Below are positions 18,054 through 26,627 of a DNA stretch of 64,000 bases, piece by piece. This stretch comes from Sediminibacterium goheungense. Lineage in GTDB: Bacteria > Bacteroidota > Bacteroidia > Chitinophagales > Chitinophagaceae. A model generated the notes under the pieces. It was not told the origin of the DNA. It saw only the letters and a list, made by a program, of their open reading frames with translations, and made no database searches. The DNA is taken from NCBI RefSeq assembly GCF_004361915.1, contig NZ_SNWP01000014.1:96269-160268 (forward strand). The letters are read 5' to 3'. How positions within the stretch are numbered: the stretch's first letter is position 1; each line of letters begins with the position of its first letter. The position numbers and the translations under genes were made by a program.

Positions 18054-21000
18054 ATGATCGCAGATATATTTATAAAAAGACCGGTTACTGCTATAGTCGT
18101 GTCGATTGTGATTGTACTGGTTGGACTGATTTCTCTCAGTAACCTGCCTGTTGCACAGTATCCGGATATTACCCCGCCAACGGTAGCTATCAGTGGAAAC
18201 TATTTTGGAGCAGATGCACAAACGGTTGAACAAACTACCACCACAGCCATAGAATCGCAGGTGAATGGAACGCCTGGTATGACTTTTATCAACAGTAACA
18301 GTACCGGTAGCGGCCAGAGTAGTATAACTGTAACGTTTGAAGTAGGTACCAATATAGATCTCGCTACACTGGATGTACAAAACCGTGTGGCAGTGGCAGA
18401 ACCTACTTTGCCTGATGCGGTAAAAAGATTGGGGCTCACTACCAGAAAAAGAAATCCCAGCATTATGATTGCGCTGGCATTGTACTCACCCAATGGTACC
18501 CATGATGCTTTGTTTCTGGGAAACTATGCCAACCTCTACCTGAAAGATGCTTTACTGCGAGTAAAAGGAGTGGGAGACATTGTGGCGAGGGCAGATGATT
18601 TTGGTATGCGCATCTGGTTGGATCCGCAGAAACTGGCTGCGCTTTCGCTTACCACTGCCGATATCAATGCAGCGCTTACCGAACAGAATCTCCAGATTGC
18701 AGCTGGTACCATTGGTGGTAATCCTCAACCGGGTTCACAGGTATTTGAATACAATGTACTCACCAATAGCAGGATCAATACCAAAGAACAGTTTGAAAAA
18801 ATCATCGTTAAAACACAAACAGCCACAGGAAGCATTGTTTACCTGAAAGATGTGGCACGTGTGGAGCTTGGGAAATTTGATTACGGAACCAATGCATTTG
18901 TAAATGGTAAACCCTGTGCGTTTATTCTTATTTATCAGGCACCGGGCGCCAATGCGCTAGATACCTATAATGGTGTTGTGGGCGCCCTCGAGAATTTGCG
19001 CAAAACCTTTCCTAAAGATATTGATTATCTGATGCCGCTTGAAACAGCTTCAGTAGTAAAAGTATCTATCAGTGAGGTGCTTGACACATTGGTTGAGGCC
19101 TTGTTGCTTGTTGTCTTTGTGGTTTTTCTGTTTTTGCAGAACTGGCGTGCCACTTTAATTCCGGTACTTGCTATTCCTGTATCGTTAATAGGAACTTTTA
19201 TTTTCTTTGTTCCATTCGGATTTACCATTAATACACTTACCCTATTTGCCTTTGTACTGGCCATTGGTATTGTGGTAGATGATGCGATAGTTGTAGTAGA
19301 AGCCGTGCAGCATAATATTGATCATGGAAAAATGTCGCCGAAAGAGGCTACTAAAAAAGCCATGAAAGAAATATCAGGGCCCGTTATTGCCATTGCTTTG
19401 ATTCTGGCAGCGGTATTCATTCCGGTAGGTTTTATACCTGGTATTGTGGGGCGTTTATACCAGCAGTTTGCCATTACCATTGCGGTATCTGTTTTGATTT
19501 CGGCTTTTGTGGCACTTTCATTAACACCGGCACTCTGTAGTATCATGCTCAAACCATCCAAAGCAGCAGATACGAAAAAAAACTGGCTCGAACGCTTTTT
19601 TATCAGCTTCAATCAGGGTTTCGACAGGGTTACCCGTGGATATGCCAAAAGTGTTGGGAAATGGATCAGGGCAACACCTTATGTATTGGTGATGATGGTC
19701 TGTTTATTTGCCGGTTTATACATTTTGTTCAAGAACAAACCATCCGGATTTATTCCCACAGAGGATGAGGGCCGTTTATTTGTTACCTATGAAATGCCGG
19801 AAGGTACTTCTACCACCAGAAACATTGCGTTGATGAAAGAACTGCAGTCAAGGATCGTTTCCATACCTGCAGTAAAAGTGGCGGGTGGACTTGCGGGTCT
19901 GAACTTTATCAGTTTCTCCAATAAATCAAATACCGGTACCATTTTCGTGAGTCTCAAACCATGGGATCAGCGAACATCTAAGGAAGAACATGTGCAGGGT
20001 GTCATTGCTGCCATACAAAAGAAAGTGGCAGATATTAAAGAGGCAAGGATATTACCCATTTCACCACCCGCCATTCCGGGACTTGGCCAAACATCGGGTT
20101 TCAGTTTTGCTTTGCAGCAAACCACCAGCACCGATAATATCCAGCAATTTGAAGCGGTAGCCAGGAAATTTATAGGATTGTTGAACCAACGACCAGAGAT
20201 TGGTTCAGCCTATACTTTCTTTTCTACCAGAACACCTGGTTATAAAGTAGATGTTGATAAAGAAAAAGCGAAGAAGTTAGGCGTGTCTGTTGCAGATGTC
20301 TACAACACCATTTCAACACTCCTGGGTAGTTCATACGTGAATGATTTCAATATCTATGGTAGAAATTTCCGTGTGGTGGCACAGGCAGATAGCAGTTACC
20401 GGTCTTCGATAGAACAGTTGGGTAATTATTATGTACGTAATAACCAGGGAGGTATGATACCTGTTTCATCGTTGGTTACCACTACTGTGATCGAAAACCC
20501 TGCATTGATCAACCATTTTAATTTATACAGATCAATTGACATTAATGGTACACCCAAACCCGGATTCAGTAGTGGACAGGCTATTCAGGCCATTCAGGAA
20601 CTGGCAGCAAAAGAATTACCTGCCGGTTATGGATTTGAGTTCACAGGAATGAGCCGGGAAGAAATTAAAGCAGGAGGTAGCAGTACCTATATTTTCGGTA
20701 TATCAATCGTCTTTGTATTTCTTTTCCTGGCAGCTTTGTATGAAAGCTGGTCAATTCCGTTCTCCGTTTTATTTGCTGTTCCGATTGGTGCTTTTGGTTC
20801 TATTCTTACATTAACCCTGTTGCCGTCGATCAGCAACAATATATATGCACAAATTGGTTTGATAACGCTGATTGGATTAGCGGCCAAAAATGCTATTCTG
20901 ATTGTTGAGTTTGCGAAAGAAAGGGTAGATAAGGGCGTAGAAGTGGTGGCCGCCACTTTACAGGCCGTTGAATTACGTCTCAGGCCGATTATCATGACCT

Positions 21001-21251
21001 CTTTTGCCTTCATCCTGGGTGTTTTACCGCTCGTTTTTGCCAGTGGGGCAGCTGCGGAATCAAGGAAAACGATCGGATGGACCGTATTCGGAGGCATGCT
21101 GGCAGCAACTACCCTGGCTATTTTTGTGGTTCCGGTGCTGTTCGTTTTGTTTACCCGGATAGCCTATGGTCGCAAATTAAAGCGACTGAAAGAGGCCCAT
21201 CAAACAGAAGAGGCTGTGGATCAATCGATTGCAGAAAGTAGAATCGGTTAA
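18054..21251 (+). CDS. RND multidrug efflux pump, inner-membrane subunit (AcrB/HAE1-like)
   Basis: A 1065-residue protein of normal length. First helix MIADIFIKRPVTAIVVSIVIVL, pore domain VAQYPDITPPTVAISGNYFGADAQTVE, the paired proton-relay aspartates in helix 4 (AIGIVVDDAIVVVEAVQ), and the helix-10 Lys (GLAAKNAILIVEF). This is the drug/proton antiporter of a tripartite pump. The predicted partners are encoded immediately upstream. No adjacent regulator is seen; the next gene downstream is the primary sigma factor in a separate unit. Confidence 0.96.
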   Translation: MIADIFIKRPVTAIVVSIVIVLVGLISLSNLPVAQYPDITPPTVAISGNYFGADAQTVEQTTTTAIESQVNGTPGMTFINSNSTGSGQSSITVTFEVGTNIDLATLDVQNRVAVAEPTLPDAVKRLGLTTRKRNPSIMIALALYSPNGTHDALFLGNYANLYLKDALLRVKGVGDIVARADDFGMRIWLDPQKLAALSLTTADINAALTEQNLQIAAGTIGGNPQPGSQVFEYNVLTNSRINTKEQFEKIIVKTQTATGSIVYLKDVARVELGKFDYGTNAFVNGKPCAFILIYQAPGANALDTYNGVVGALENLRKTFPKDIDYLMPLETASVVKVSISEVLDTLVEALLLVVFVVFLFLQNWRATLIPVLAIPVSLIGTFIFFVPFGFTINTLTLFAFVLAIGIVVDDAIVVVEAVQHNIDHGKMSPKEATKKAMKEISGPVIAIALILAAVFIPVGFIPGIVGRLYQQFAITIAVSVLISAFVALSLTPALCSIMLKPSKAADTKKNWLERFFISFNQGFDRVTRGYAKSVGKWIRATPYVLVMMVCLFAGLYILFKNKPSGFIPTEDEGRLFVTYEMPEGTSTTRNIALMKELQSRIVSIPAVKVAGGLAGLNFISFSNKSNTGTIFVSLKPWDQRTSKEEHVQGVIAAIQKKVADIKEARILPISPPAIPGLGQTSGFSFALQQTTSTDNIQQFEAVARKFIGLLNQRPEIGSAYTFFSTRTPGYKVDVDKEKAKKLGVSVADVYNTISTLLGSSYVNDFNIYGRNFRVVAQADSSYRSSIEQLGNYYVRNNQGGMIPVSSLVTTTVIENPALINHFNLYRSIDINGTPKPGFSSGQAIQAIQELAAKELPAGYGFEFTGMSREEIKAGGSSTYIFGISIVFVFLFLAALYESWSIPFSVLFAVPIGAFGSILTLTLLPSISNNIYAQIGLITLIGLAAKNAILIVEFAKERVDKGVEVVAATLQAVELRLRPIIMTSFAFILGVLPLVFASGAAAESRKTIGWTVFGGMLAATTLAIFVVPVLFVLFTRIAYGRKLKRLKEAHQTEEAVDQSIAESRIG

Positions 21252-21319
21252 AAAGACGATTTTTTTGCCCATTTATGTAAGTTTTTCCACAAAAACTGGC
21301 ATATTCGGAGGCGGTTGCG

Positions 21320-21327
21320 TAACTTTG
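21320..21327 (+). promoter_or_regulatory. Predicted -7 element for rpoD
   Basis: TAACTTTG, matching TAnnTTTG, about 107 bp before the rpoD start; this leaves a leader of about 100 bases. Confidence 0.5.
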
Positions 21328-21433
21328 CAAGCTTCTGAAAGCGGTTTTGCTGCAATTTTAACGAAACAGTTGACAGCTTTTATGCAACATTCAGGGTCTA
21401 ATAGTCGTTTATATAAATAGTCAATAGCACAAC

Positions 21434-22291
21434 ATGAGGCAGCTCAAAATTGCAACACAGATTACCAATCGCGATTCCCAGGCAGTAGAAAAGTACTTAC
21501 AGGAGATCTCCAAAATTCCGATGATCACACCTGAAGAGGAAACCACGCTTGCCCAACGGATCAAAATGGGTGATCAGCGAGCACTCGACAAACTGGTGCA
21601 GGCCAACTTACGTTTCGTGGTATCTGTTGCTAAGCAGTACCAACACCAGGGCCTTTCTCTTAGCGATCTGATCAACGAGGGCAACCTCGGTTTGATAAAA
21701 GCAGCCCAGCGTTTCGATGAAACCAAGGGTTTTAAATTCATCTCATACGCGGTATGGTGGATTCGCCAGTCCATTTTACAGGCGTTGGCAGAGCAGGGCA
21801 GATTGGTCCGCCTGCCTCAAAACAAAATTGGCACCTACAACAAAGCCAATAAGGCTTACATGGCTTTTGAACAGGAACATGAACGCGAGCCTTCAACAGA
21901 AGAGCTGGCCGAGATCCTGGAAATGAGCGAAACCGAGATTAACAACATTTTCCAAAGTAACACACGACACACTTCACTCGATGCACCCGTGCACGAAGCA
22001 GAAGATGTAGCGATGGGCGACTTACTGGAAGGTAGCGATGACACTGATGATGATGTGATGAAAGATTCACTGCGCGAAGAAATTCGCCGTGTACTTAAAT
22101 CACTCAGTCCACGTGAAGCAGAAATCGTAAATGCTTATTTTGGCCTCGACGGCGAAAATGGTGTAACGATCGAACAAATTGGTATGAAATACGATCTTAC
22201 CAAAGAACGTATCCGCCAGATCAAGGAAAGGGCTATCAAGCGTCTGCAGAAAGCGCGTTACAGTAACGCACTGAAAGCATACCTCGGTTAA
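21434..22291 (+). CDS. rpoD: Primary RNA polymerase sigma factor (RpoD/SigA type)
   Basis: A 285-residue sigma-70 of the short form usual in Bacteroidota, lacking the long region 1.1 and non-conserved domain of E. coli RpoD. Region 1.2 is DSQAVEKYLQEISKIPMITPEEE; regions 2.1-2.4 run from LVQANLRFVVSVAKQYQHQGL to DETKGFKFISYAVWWIRQSI; region 3 is QGRLVRLPQNKIGTYNKANKAY; region 4.2 helix-turn-helix is TIEQIGMKYDLTKERIRQIKERA. It directs core RNA polymerase to the TTTG / TAnnTTTG promoters seen in this window. Own promoter and terminator. Confidence 0.96.
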   Translation: MRQLKIATQITNRDSQAVEKYLQEISKIPMITPEEETTLAQRIKMGDQRALDKLVQANLRFVVSVAKQYQHQGLSLSDLINEGNLGLIKAAQRFDETKGFKFISYAVWWIRQSILQALAEQGRLVRLPQNKIGTYNKANKAYMAFEQEHEREPSTEELAEILEMSETEINNIFQSNTRHTSLDAPVHEAEDVAMGDLLEGSDDTDDDVMKDSLREEIRRVLKSLSPREAEIVNAYFGLDGENGVTIEQIGMKYDLTKERIRQIKERAIKRLQKARYSNALKAYLG

Positions 22292-22309
22292 TCAAAACCA
22301 AAAATTGAC

Positions 22310-22339
22310 AAAAACCCTCCGTAAAACGAGGGTTTTTTT
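22310..22339 (+). terminator. Intrinsic terminator after rpoD
   Basis: AAAAACCCTC and GAGGGTTTTTTT arms around an eight-base loop, with a T7 run. Confidence 0.88.
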
Positions 22340-22369
22340 ATGGATATGCTCGGATCAGAATATTTGAAA

Positions 22370-22377
22370 TAAATTTG
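22370..22377 (+). promoter_or_regulatory. Predicted -7 element adjacent to start codon
   Basis: TAAATTTG followed by TAGT and ATG 22382; transcripts would start almost at the initiation codon. Confidence 0.5.
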
Positions 22378-22381
22378 TAGT

Positions 22382-23263
22382 ATGAAACTTTGGATAGGAT
22401 GCCTGCTGCTCATTATGACAATGACAGCATGTGAAAGAGATATTGATATTGTTCCCAATCAATCTGCTGCCAAACTGGTGGTAGATGCGGAAATTGAAAA
22501 CAACCGCCCCCCCTTTATTGTATTGAGCCGTTCGCTCAATTTCTTCTCCACCATCGATTCAGCAGAACTGCTTAATTCATTCGTACACAACGCAACAGTG
22601 AGTATTCAGGAAGGGAATACGGTGTATGCTATGAAAGAATATCAGGTAAGGGGCCCCAATGGCAACCGCATTTATTATTACAGTAATGATCCGGCTAATA
22701 CACAGTTACTCTTAGGACAACAGGGTAAAAAGTATAAACTTACCATTACATCAGATGGAATCACTTATACCAGTGAAACCGAAATTCCTTTGCTCACCAA
22801 AACCATGGATTCGCTCTGGTGGAAAAAAGCACCCAATAACCAAGATACCACCAAGGTAGTACTGATGGGCAGGGTAACGGATCCACCCGGACTGGGAAAT
22901 TATATCCGCTATTTCACGAGTGTAAATAACCAACCTTTTCTGCCGGGTGGTAACAGCGTATTCGATGATAATATCATTGACGGCAAGACTTATGAAATAC
23001 AGATAGATAAAGGTGTGAACCGGAATGAAGAAATTGATTTTGAAGAATATGGATTCTTTAAAAGGGGAGATACCGCAACCGTGAAACTCTGTAATATATC
23101 CAAAGCTACCTATGATTTCTGGCGTACCTGGGAGTTCAGTTTTCAGTCAATCGGAAACCCTTTTTCCTCACCCGGTAAAGTCATTGGTAATATCAACAAT
23201 GGGGCACTGGGTGCTTTTTGCGGATATGCTGCCCAATACAGAACCCTGATTATCCCCAAATAA
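22382..23263 (+). CDS. DUF4249-family lipoprotein
   Basis: A 293-residue protein with a lipoprotein signal (MKLWIGCLLLIMTMTACERD, lipobox MTAC). The layout fits DUF4249: VPNQSAAKLVVDAEIENNRPPFIVLSRS, then the predicted beta-rich domain with ATVSIQEGNTVY and a C-terminal GNPFSSPGKVIGNINNGALGAF. DUF4249 genes often accompany TonB-dependent receptors; none is adjacent here, so it stands alone. Function unknown; likely at the cell envelope. Confidence 0.82.
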   Translation: MKLWIGCLLLIMTMTACERDIDIVPNQSAAKLVVDAEIENNRPPFIVLSRSLNFFSTIDSAELLNSFVHNATVSIQEGNTVYAMKEYQVRGPNGNRIYYYSNDPANTQLLLGQQGKKYKLTITSDGITYTSETEIPLLTKTMDSLWWKKAPNNQDTTKVVLMGRVTDPPGLGNYIRYFTSVNNQPFLPGGNSVFDDNIIDGKTYEIQIDKGVNRNEEIDFEEYGFFKRGDTATVKLCNISKATYDFWRTWEFSFQSIGNPFSSPGKVIGNINNGALGAFCGYAAQYRTLIIPK

Positions 23264-23308
23264 ACCCTGATTGTGTAAAACAGAAACCACATTACTGCAA
23301 GGGTTCTA

Positions 23309-23316
23309 TAAATTTG
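23309..23316 (+). promoter_or_regulatory. Predicted -7 element for trxB
   Basis: TAAATTTG, 25 bp before ATG 23342. The -33 element is not clear. Confidence 0.45.
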
Positions 23317-23341
23317 TTCGTCTAATAATAAAACAATAAGT

Positions 23342-24289
23342 ATGGCAAGTGAAGCAACAGAAAAAGTACATGTGCTGATTATAGGTTCAGGGCCGGCAGG
23401 GTATACTGCCGCTATCTATGCTGCCCGCGCAAATATGAAACCGGTATTATACCAGGGTATTCAACCTGGTGGACAGCTCACAATAACAACAGAAGTAGAA
23501 AATTATCCCGGTTATCCGGAAGGTATACAGGGACCTGAAATGATGGTTCATTTTGAAAAGCAGGCTGCCCGTATGGGGGCTGACATCAGATATGGACTGG
23601 CTACTAAAGTAGATTTCAATAAACAACCTTATCGTGTTGAAATTGATGAAGAAAAATGGATTGAAGCAGATGCAGTTATCATCAGTACGGGAGCTTCCGC
23701 TAAATGGCTGGGGCTTGAAAGTGAACAACGTTTAAATGGCTTTGGTGTAAGTGCCTGCGCCGTTTGCGATGGCTTCTTCTTTAAAGGTAAAGATGTTGCC
23801 ATTGTCGGAGCAGGAGATACCGCAGCAGAAGAAGCACTGTATTTGTCAAAACTATGTACCACTGTACACATGTTTATTCGCCGTGACCAGATGCGAGCCA
23901 GTAAAGTCATGCAGGATCGTGTGTTGAATGCACCCAATATTAAAGTGTACTGGAACACAGATACAGATGAAATATTGGGAGAAAAGAAAGTAGAAGCTGT
24001 TCGTGTGAAAAACAACCAAACCAACGAAACCCAGGAAATACCCATCAGTGGTTTCTTTGTTGCCATTGGTCACCAGCCCAACAGCGATATTTTCAAGGGC
24101 TGGATTGATATGGACGAAACAGGTTATATCAAAACCATTCCCGGCACTACCAAAACAAACCTCGAAGGTGTGTTTGCTGCAGGTGATGTACAGGATAAAA
24201 ACTACCGTCAGGCTGTAACCGCAGCGGGTAGTGGTTGTATGGCAGCACTGGATGCGGAACGTTACCTAACCTCAAAAGGACTGGCCTGA
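23342..24289 (+). CDS. trxB: Thioredoxin-disulfide reductase
   Basis: A 315-residue flavoprotein of normal length. FAD-binding IIGSGPAGYTAAIYAARANMKP, the redox-active pair in SACAVCDGFFF, NADPH-binding GAGDTAAEEALYLSKL with IRRDQMRASKVMQDR, and the closing GVFAAGDVQDKNYRQAVTAAGSGCMAALDAERYL. It passes electrons from NADPH through FAD and the Cys pair to thioredoxin. Alone in its unit, with its own -7 element; a heptamer repeat follows directly after the stop. Confidence 0.96.
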   Translation: MASEATEKVHVLIIGSGPAGYTAAIYAARANMKPVLYQGIQPGGQLTITTEVENYPGYPEGIQGPEMMVHFEKQAARMGADIRYGLATKVDFNKQPYRVEIDEEKWIEADAVIISTGASAKWLGLESEQRLNGFGVSACAVCDGFFFKGKDVAIVGAGDTAAEEALYLSKLCTTVHMFIRRDQMRASKVMQDRVLNAPNIKVYWNTDTDEILGEKKVEAVRVKNNQTNETQEIPISGFFVAIGHQPNSDIFKGWIDMDETGYIKTIPGTTKTNLEGVFAAGDVQDKNYRQAVTAAGSGCMAALDAERYLTSKGLA

Positions 24290-24410
24290 GAAACAGAGAA
24301 ACAGCGGAATAAGAAATAAGGAATAAGAAAGTATTTCCTTTTAAAGGTAGCTTACTACCATTGCTTATCTTTCTTATTCCTTATTTCATATTCCTTATTT
24401 CATATTTTCT
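24290..24410. repeat. Heptamer tandem repeat, inverted pair (AAGGAAT/AAGAAAT family)
   Basis: The left part 24290-24331 starts directly at the trxB stop (AGAAACAG, AGAAACAG, then AAGAAAT, AAGGAAT, AAGAAAG). The right arm 24364-24410 read on the other strand gives AGAAAAT, ATGAAAT, AAGGAAT, ATGAAAT, AAGGAAT, AAGAAAG. It ends at the base before the folB start codon. Same family as 12010-12104. Confidence 0.88.
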
Positions 24411-24779
24411 ATGTTGTCAATTCATCTTCACCAATTACAAATACATGCTTTTCACGGGCTGTATGAAGAGGAAAAGGTATTGGGCAATGACTTTGTAATG
24501 GATATCAGTGTTGATTACCATCCGGCTTCACTGCCTGTAAAGGAAATAGGGGAAACCATTGATTATGTGTCACTCTATGAACTGGTACAAAAGCATATGA
24601 AGAAGGCTACTCCCTTACTGGAAACAGTGATTTCCAACATAGCGCTCGATATTCTGGCACAATTTTCTCTGTCAGAACAGGTAAATATCTCTATCCGGAA
24701 ATTACACCCACCCATTGCACAATTTCAGGGAGCAACTGGCGTGTCACTTTCCATTCATCGTAAAGACCTACCCTCATGA
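24411..24779 (+). CDS. folB: Dihydroneopterin aldolase
   Basis: A 122-residue protein with the FolB pattern: LHQLQIHAFHGLYEEEKVLGNDFVMDISVDY (catalytic Glu region), IDYVSLYELVQKHM, TPLLETVISNIALDIL and ISIRKLHPPI (catalytic Lys). It cleaves dihydroneopterin to 6-hydroxymethyl-dihydropterin in folate synthesis. The start codon directly follows a repeat arm, so its translation start region is repeat-derived. Overlaps the next gene by four bases (ATGA). Confidence 0.92.
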   Translation: MLSIHLHQLQIHAFHGLYEEEKVLGNDFVMDISVDYHPASLPVKEIGETIDYVSLYELVQKHMKKATPLLETVISNIALDILAQFSLSEQVNISIRKLHPPIAQFQGATGVSLSIHRKDLPS

Positions 24780-25543
24780 GTATAAGGATCAAAAAATGGA
24801 TTGGCATTGGTTTACTTGCATTTTCAGTTCATATCATCCATGCACAGGATATTAATATACTCCTCAAAGAAGCCAATAATCTGGAGCGGGTGCAAAAAGA
24901 TAATGAAGCCCTTGATAAATACAAACAGGTACTCGGTATAGAAGCCACGAACCTGAAATCGCTGGTACGTGCCGCTGAATTAAGTGTATCCCTCGGAGCA
25001 AAGCAAACCGACAAAAACACTAAACGGCTGTATTATGAAACAGCGCTTTCTTATGCAAAGAGGGCCTGGCAGGCAGACAGCAACAATGCTGATGCGCCTT
25101 ATGTGATGGCTATGACATCCGGTAAAATGACGGATGTGGAAACTGAAAACAAACAGATCGTAGCTTATGTGAAAGATATATATCAATATGCAGATAAGGC
25201 CCTCTCATTAAATGCGGATCACGCCAAAGCAAATTATACAATGGGTAAATGGCACTATGAAATGGTAACTTTATCGGGCTTAAAAAAAGCAGCTGTAAAA
25301 CTGTTGTATGGTGGTTTGCCACCCAGTGATCTTGATAAGGCCATACAATACATGGAAAAATGTAAAAGTCTTGATCCCTATTTTGTAGCAAATTACCTTG
25401 ATCTGGCCAAAGCCTATAAAGAAAGCCGTCAGCCGGCAAAAGCGATTGAAGTACTGAACAAACTTGTAAAATTACCGACCCGCACCGGCGATGATGTGGC
25501 ACTGAAAGCAGAAGGTGCGAAATTGCTGGAGTCTATGCAATAA
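24776..25543 (+). CDS. Exported TPR-repeat protein, unknown function
   Basis: A 255-residue protein with a signal peptide (IKKWIGIGLLAFSVHIIHAQ). The rest is helical TPR-like: DINILLKEANNLERVQKDNEALDKYKQVLGIEATNLKSL, DSNNADAPYVMAMTSGKMT, and DPYFVANYLDLAKAYKESRQPAKAIEVLNKLVKL. TPR proteins act as periplasmic scaffolds; no partner can be named. Translationally coupled to folB by an ATGA overlap. Confidence 0.78.
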   Translation: MSIRIKKWIGIGLLAFSVHIIHAQDINILLKEANNLERVQKDNEALDKYKQVLGIEATNLKSLVRAAELSVSLGAKQTDKNTKRLYYETALSYAKRAWQADSNNADAPYVMAMTSGKMTDVETENKQIVAYVKDIYQYADKALSLNADHAKANYTMGKWHYEMVTLSGLKKAAVKLLYGGLPPSDLDKAIQYMEKCKSLDPYFVANYLDLAKAYKESRQPAKAIEVLNKLVKLPTRTGDDVALKAEGAKLLESMQ

Positions 25544-25570
25544 TTAAGATAACCTTGTTAAAACCTTATT

Positions 25571-25831
25571 ATGTCATTACAGGAATTATTTACAGCAGCT
25601 GTTGCCAATAGTAAAACACTGACTGAAAAACCCGATAACGAAACTTTATTGAAATTATACTCGCTTTACAAACAGGCTACCGAAGGCGATAATAACGAAG
25701 CAGCCCCTGAAAATATGTTTGACTTTGTAGCGAAGTTTAAACATGAAGCTTGGGCGAAATTAAAAGGGCTCACAAAAGAAGATGCCATGCAGCAATATAT
25801 CGACCTTGTTACAAAATTAAAAGGTGCGTAA
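25571..25831 (+). CDS. Acyl-CoA-binding protein (ACBP family)
   Basis: An 86-residue four-helix protein with the ACBP signature: LLKLYSLYKQATEGDNN and FKHEAWAKLKGLTKEDAMQQYIDLV. ACBPs bind long-chain acyl-CoA esters in the cytosol and buffer or shuttle them. The family is best known from eukaryotes but occurs in a number of bacteria. It lies 27 bp after the TPR gene and is followed at once by a terminator, so it is the last gene of the folB unit. Confidence 0.93.
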   Translation: MSLQELFTAAVANSKTLTEKPDNETLLKLYSLYKQATEGDNNEAAPENMFDFVAKFKHEAWAKLKGLTKEDAMQQYIDLVTKLKGA

Positions 25832-25832
25832 T

Positions 25833-25867
25833 AAAAAAGCCATCTGCCTCAGGCAGATGGCTTTTTT
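25833..25867. terminator. Bidirectional intrinsic terminator
   Basis: Perfect 16-bp arms (25833-25848, 25852-25867) with a TCA loop; A6 on one side and T6 on the other. It separates the convergent ACBP and beta-barrel genes. Confidence 0.94.
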
Positions 25868-25877
25868 ATGGTTCATT

Positions 25878-26543
25878 TTATCGTAAAAGATACCCTACAC
25901 CAATCGAAAGGTTATTGAAGGGCGTTCCCGCAAAGCCACCTGTAAAACTCACAGCATTGGTTCTGGATTGATTTACTATCTGGCCGGAAGTATTATAGGA
26001 TTTTATACGGGAGTTATTATAAGATAATTGTCCCAGTGAAATAATATTTGCCATGAATACCCATCTTTTTTGTGTCTGATAAAGAAGTCCTAAACTTGCG
26101 GATACACCCACTGAAAAGGAATTGCTGGATGCAGAAAGAATTGAATTATTCCTGTTTTTCCCCTGGCCTATACTAAAACCACCTGTAATCGGAATGCTGA
26201 GATAAAATCTGGATGCGAGGGGTGATAACATGGTACGCCCCAACGAAAGGCCTATCTGATTATTCGAAAATTTGCTGATATTACCACTGCCATTGTCCTG
26301 TTTATTGGTTGTATATGTATAGGATAGCTGAATACTATTGTACCTGGTTGCGGAGCTGAATTTTGATGCGGAAAGATTTATACCGGTGCTTAAACCGGAG
26401 ATTTTAGCATTGGTATTTATATTTTTTTCCGAACCATTGTTAAAAAAAACCTGACCAGATAATAAACGGTCATTTTTTTGAAATTGTGCAAAGCTGGCCG
26501 TTGTAAGAATAGATCCGATGATCAATAGTGGTATTTTTTTCAT
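25878..26543 (-). CDS. Outer-membrane beta-barrel-like protein, unknown function
   Basis: A 221-residue protein starting at ATG 26543 (nine extra upstream codons are possible but do not improve the signal peptide MKKIPLLIIGSILTTASFAQ). The mature part is rich in alternating Ser/Asn/Gly and aromatic residues in about eight predicted strands (SIQLSYTYTTN, RFYLSIPITGGFSIG, SVGVSASLGLLYQT, SIGVGYLLR), the pattern of a small outer-membrane barrel. It ends in a basic residue (LLR), not the aromatic residue often found at barrel C-termini. Function unknown. Confidence 0.7.
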   Translation of the reverse strand: MKKIPLLIIGSILTTASFAQFQKNDRLLSGQVFFNNGSEKNINTNAKISGLSTGINLSASKFSSATRYNSIQLSYTYTTNKQDNGSGNISKFSNNQIGLSLGRTMLSPLASRFYLSIPITGGFSIGQGKNRNNSILSASSNSFSVGVSASLGLLYQTQKRWVFMANIISLGQLSYNNSRIKSYNTSGQIVNQSRTNAVSFTGGFAGTPFNNLSIGVGYLLR

Positions 26544-26627
26544 AGTATATTTTTTGCTAAGAAATAACATCTGGCTTATTTATACCCATCAATAGGGGTT
26601 ATTTAACAATTGATTATCGGGTGTCTT

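Noticed and set aside
15557..21251. The RND operon as an acquired resistance island
   Set aside because: No mobile elements, no base-composition change and no regulator nearby; chromosomal RND pumps of this kind are ordinary in the phylum.
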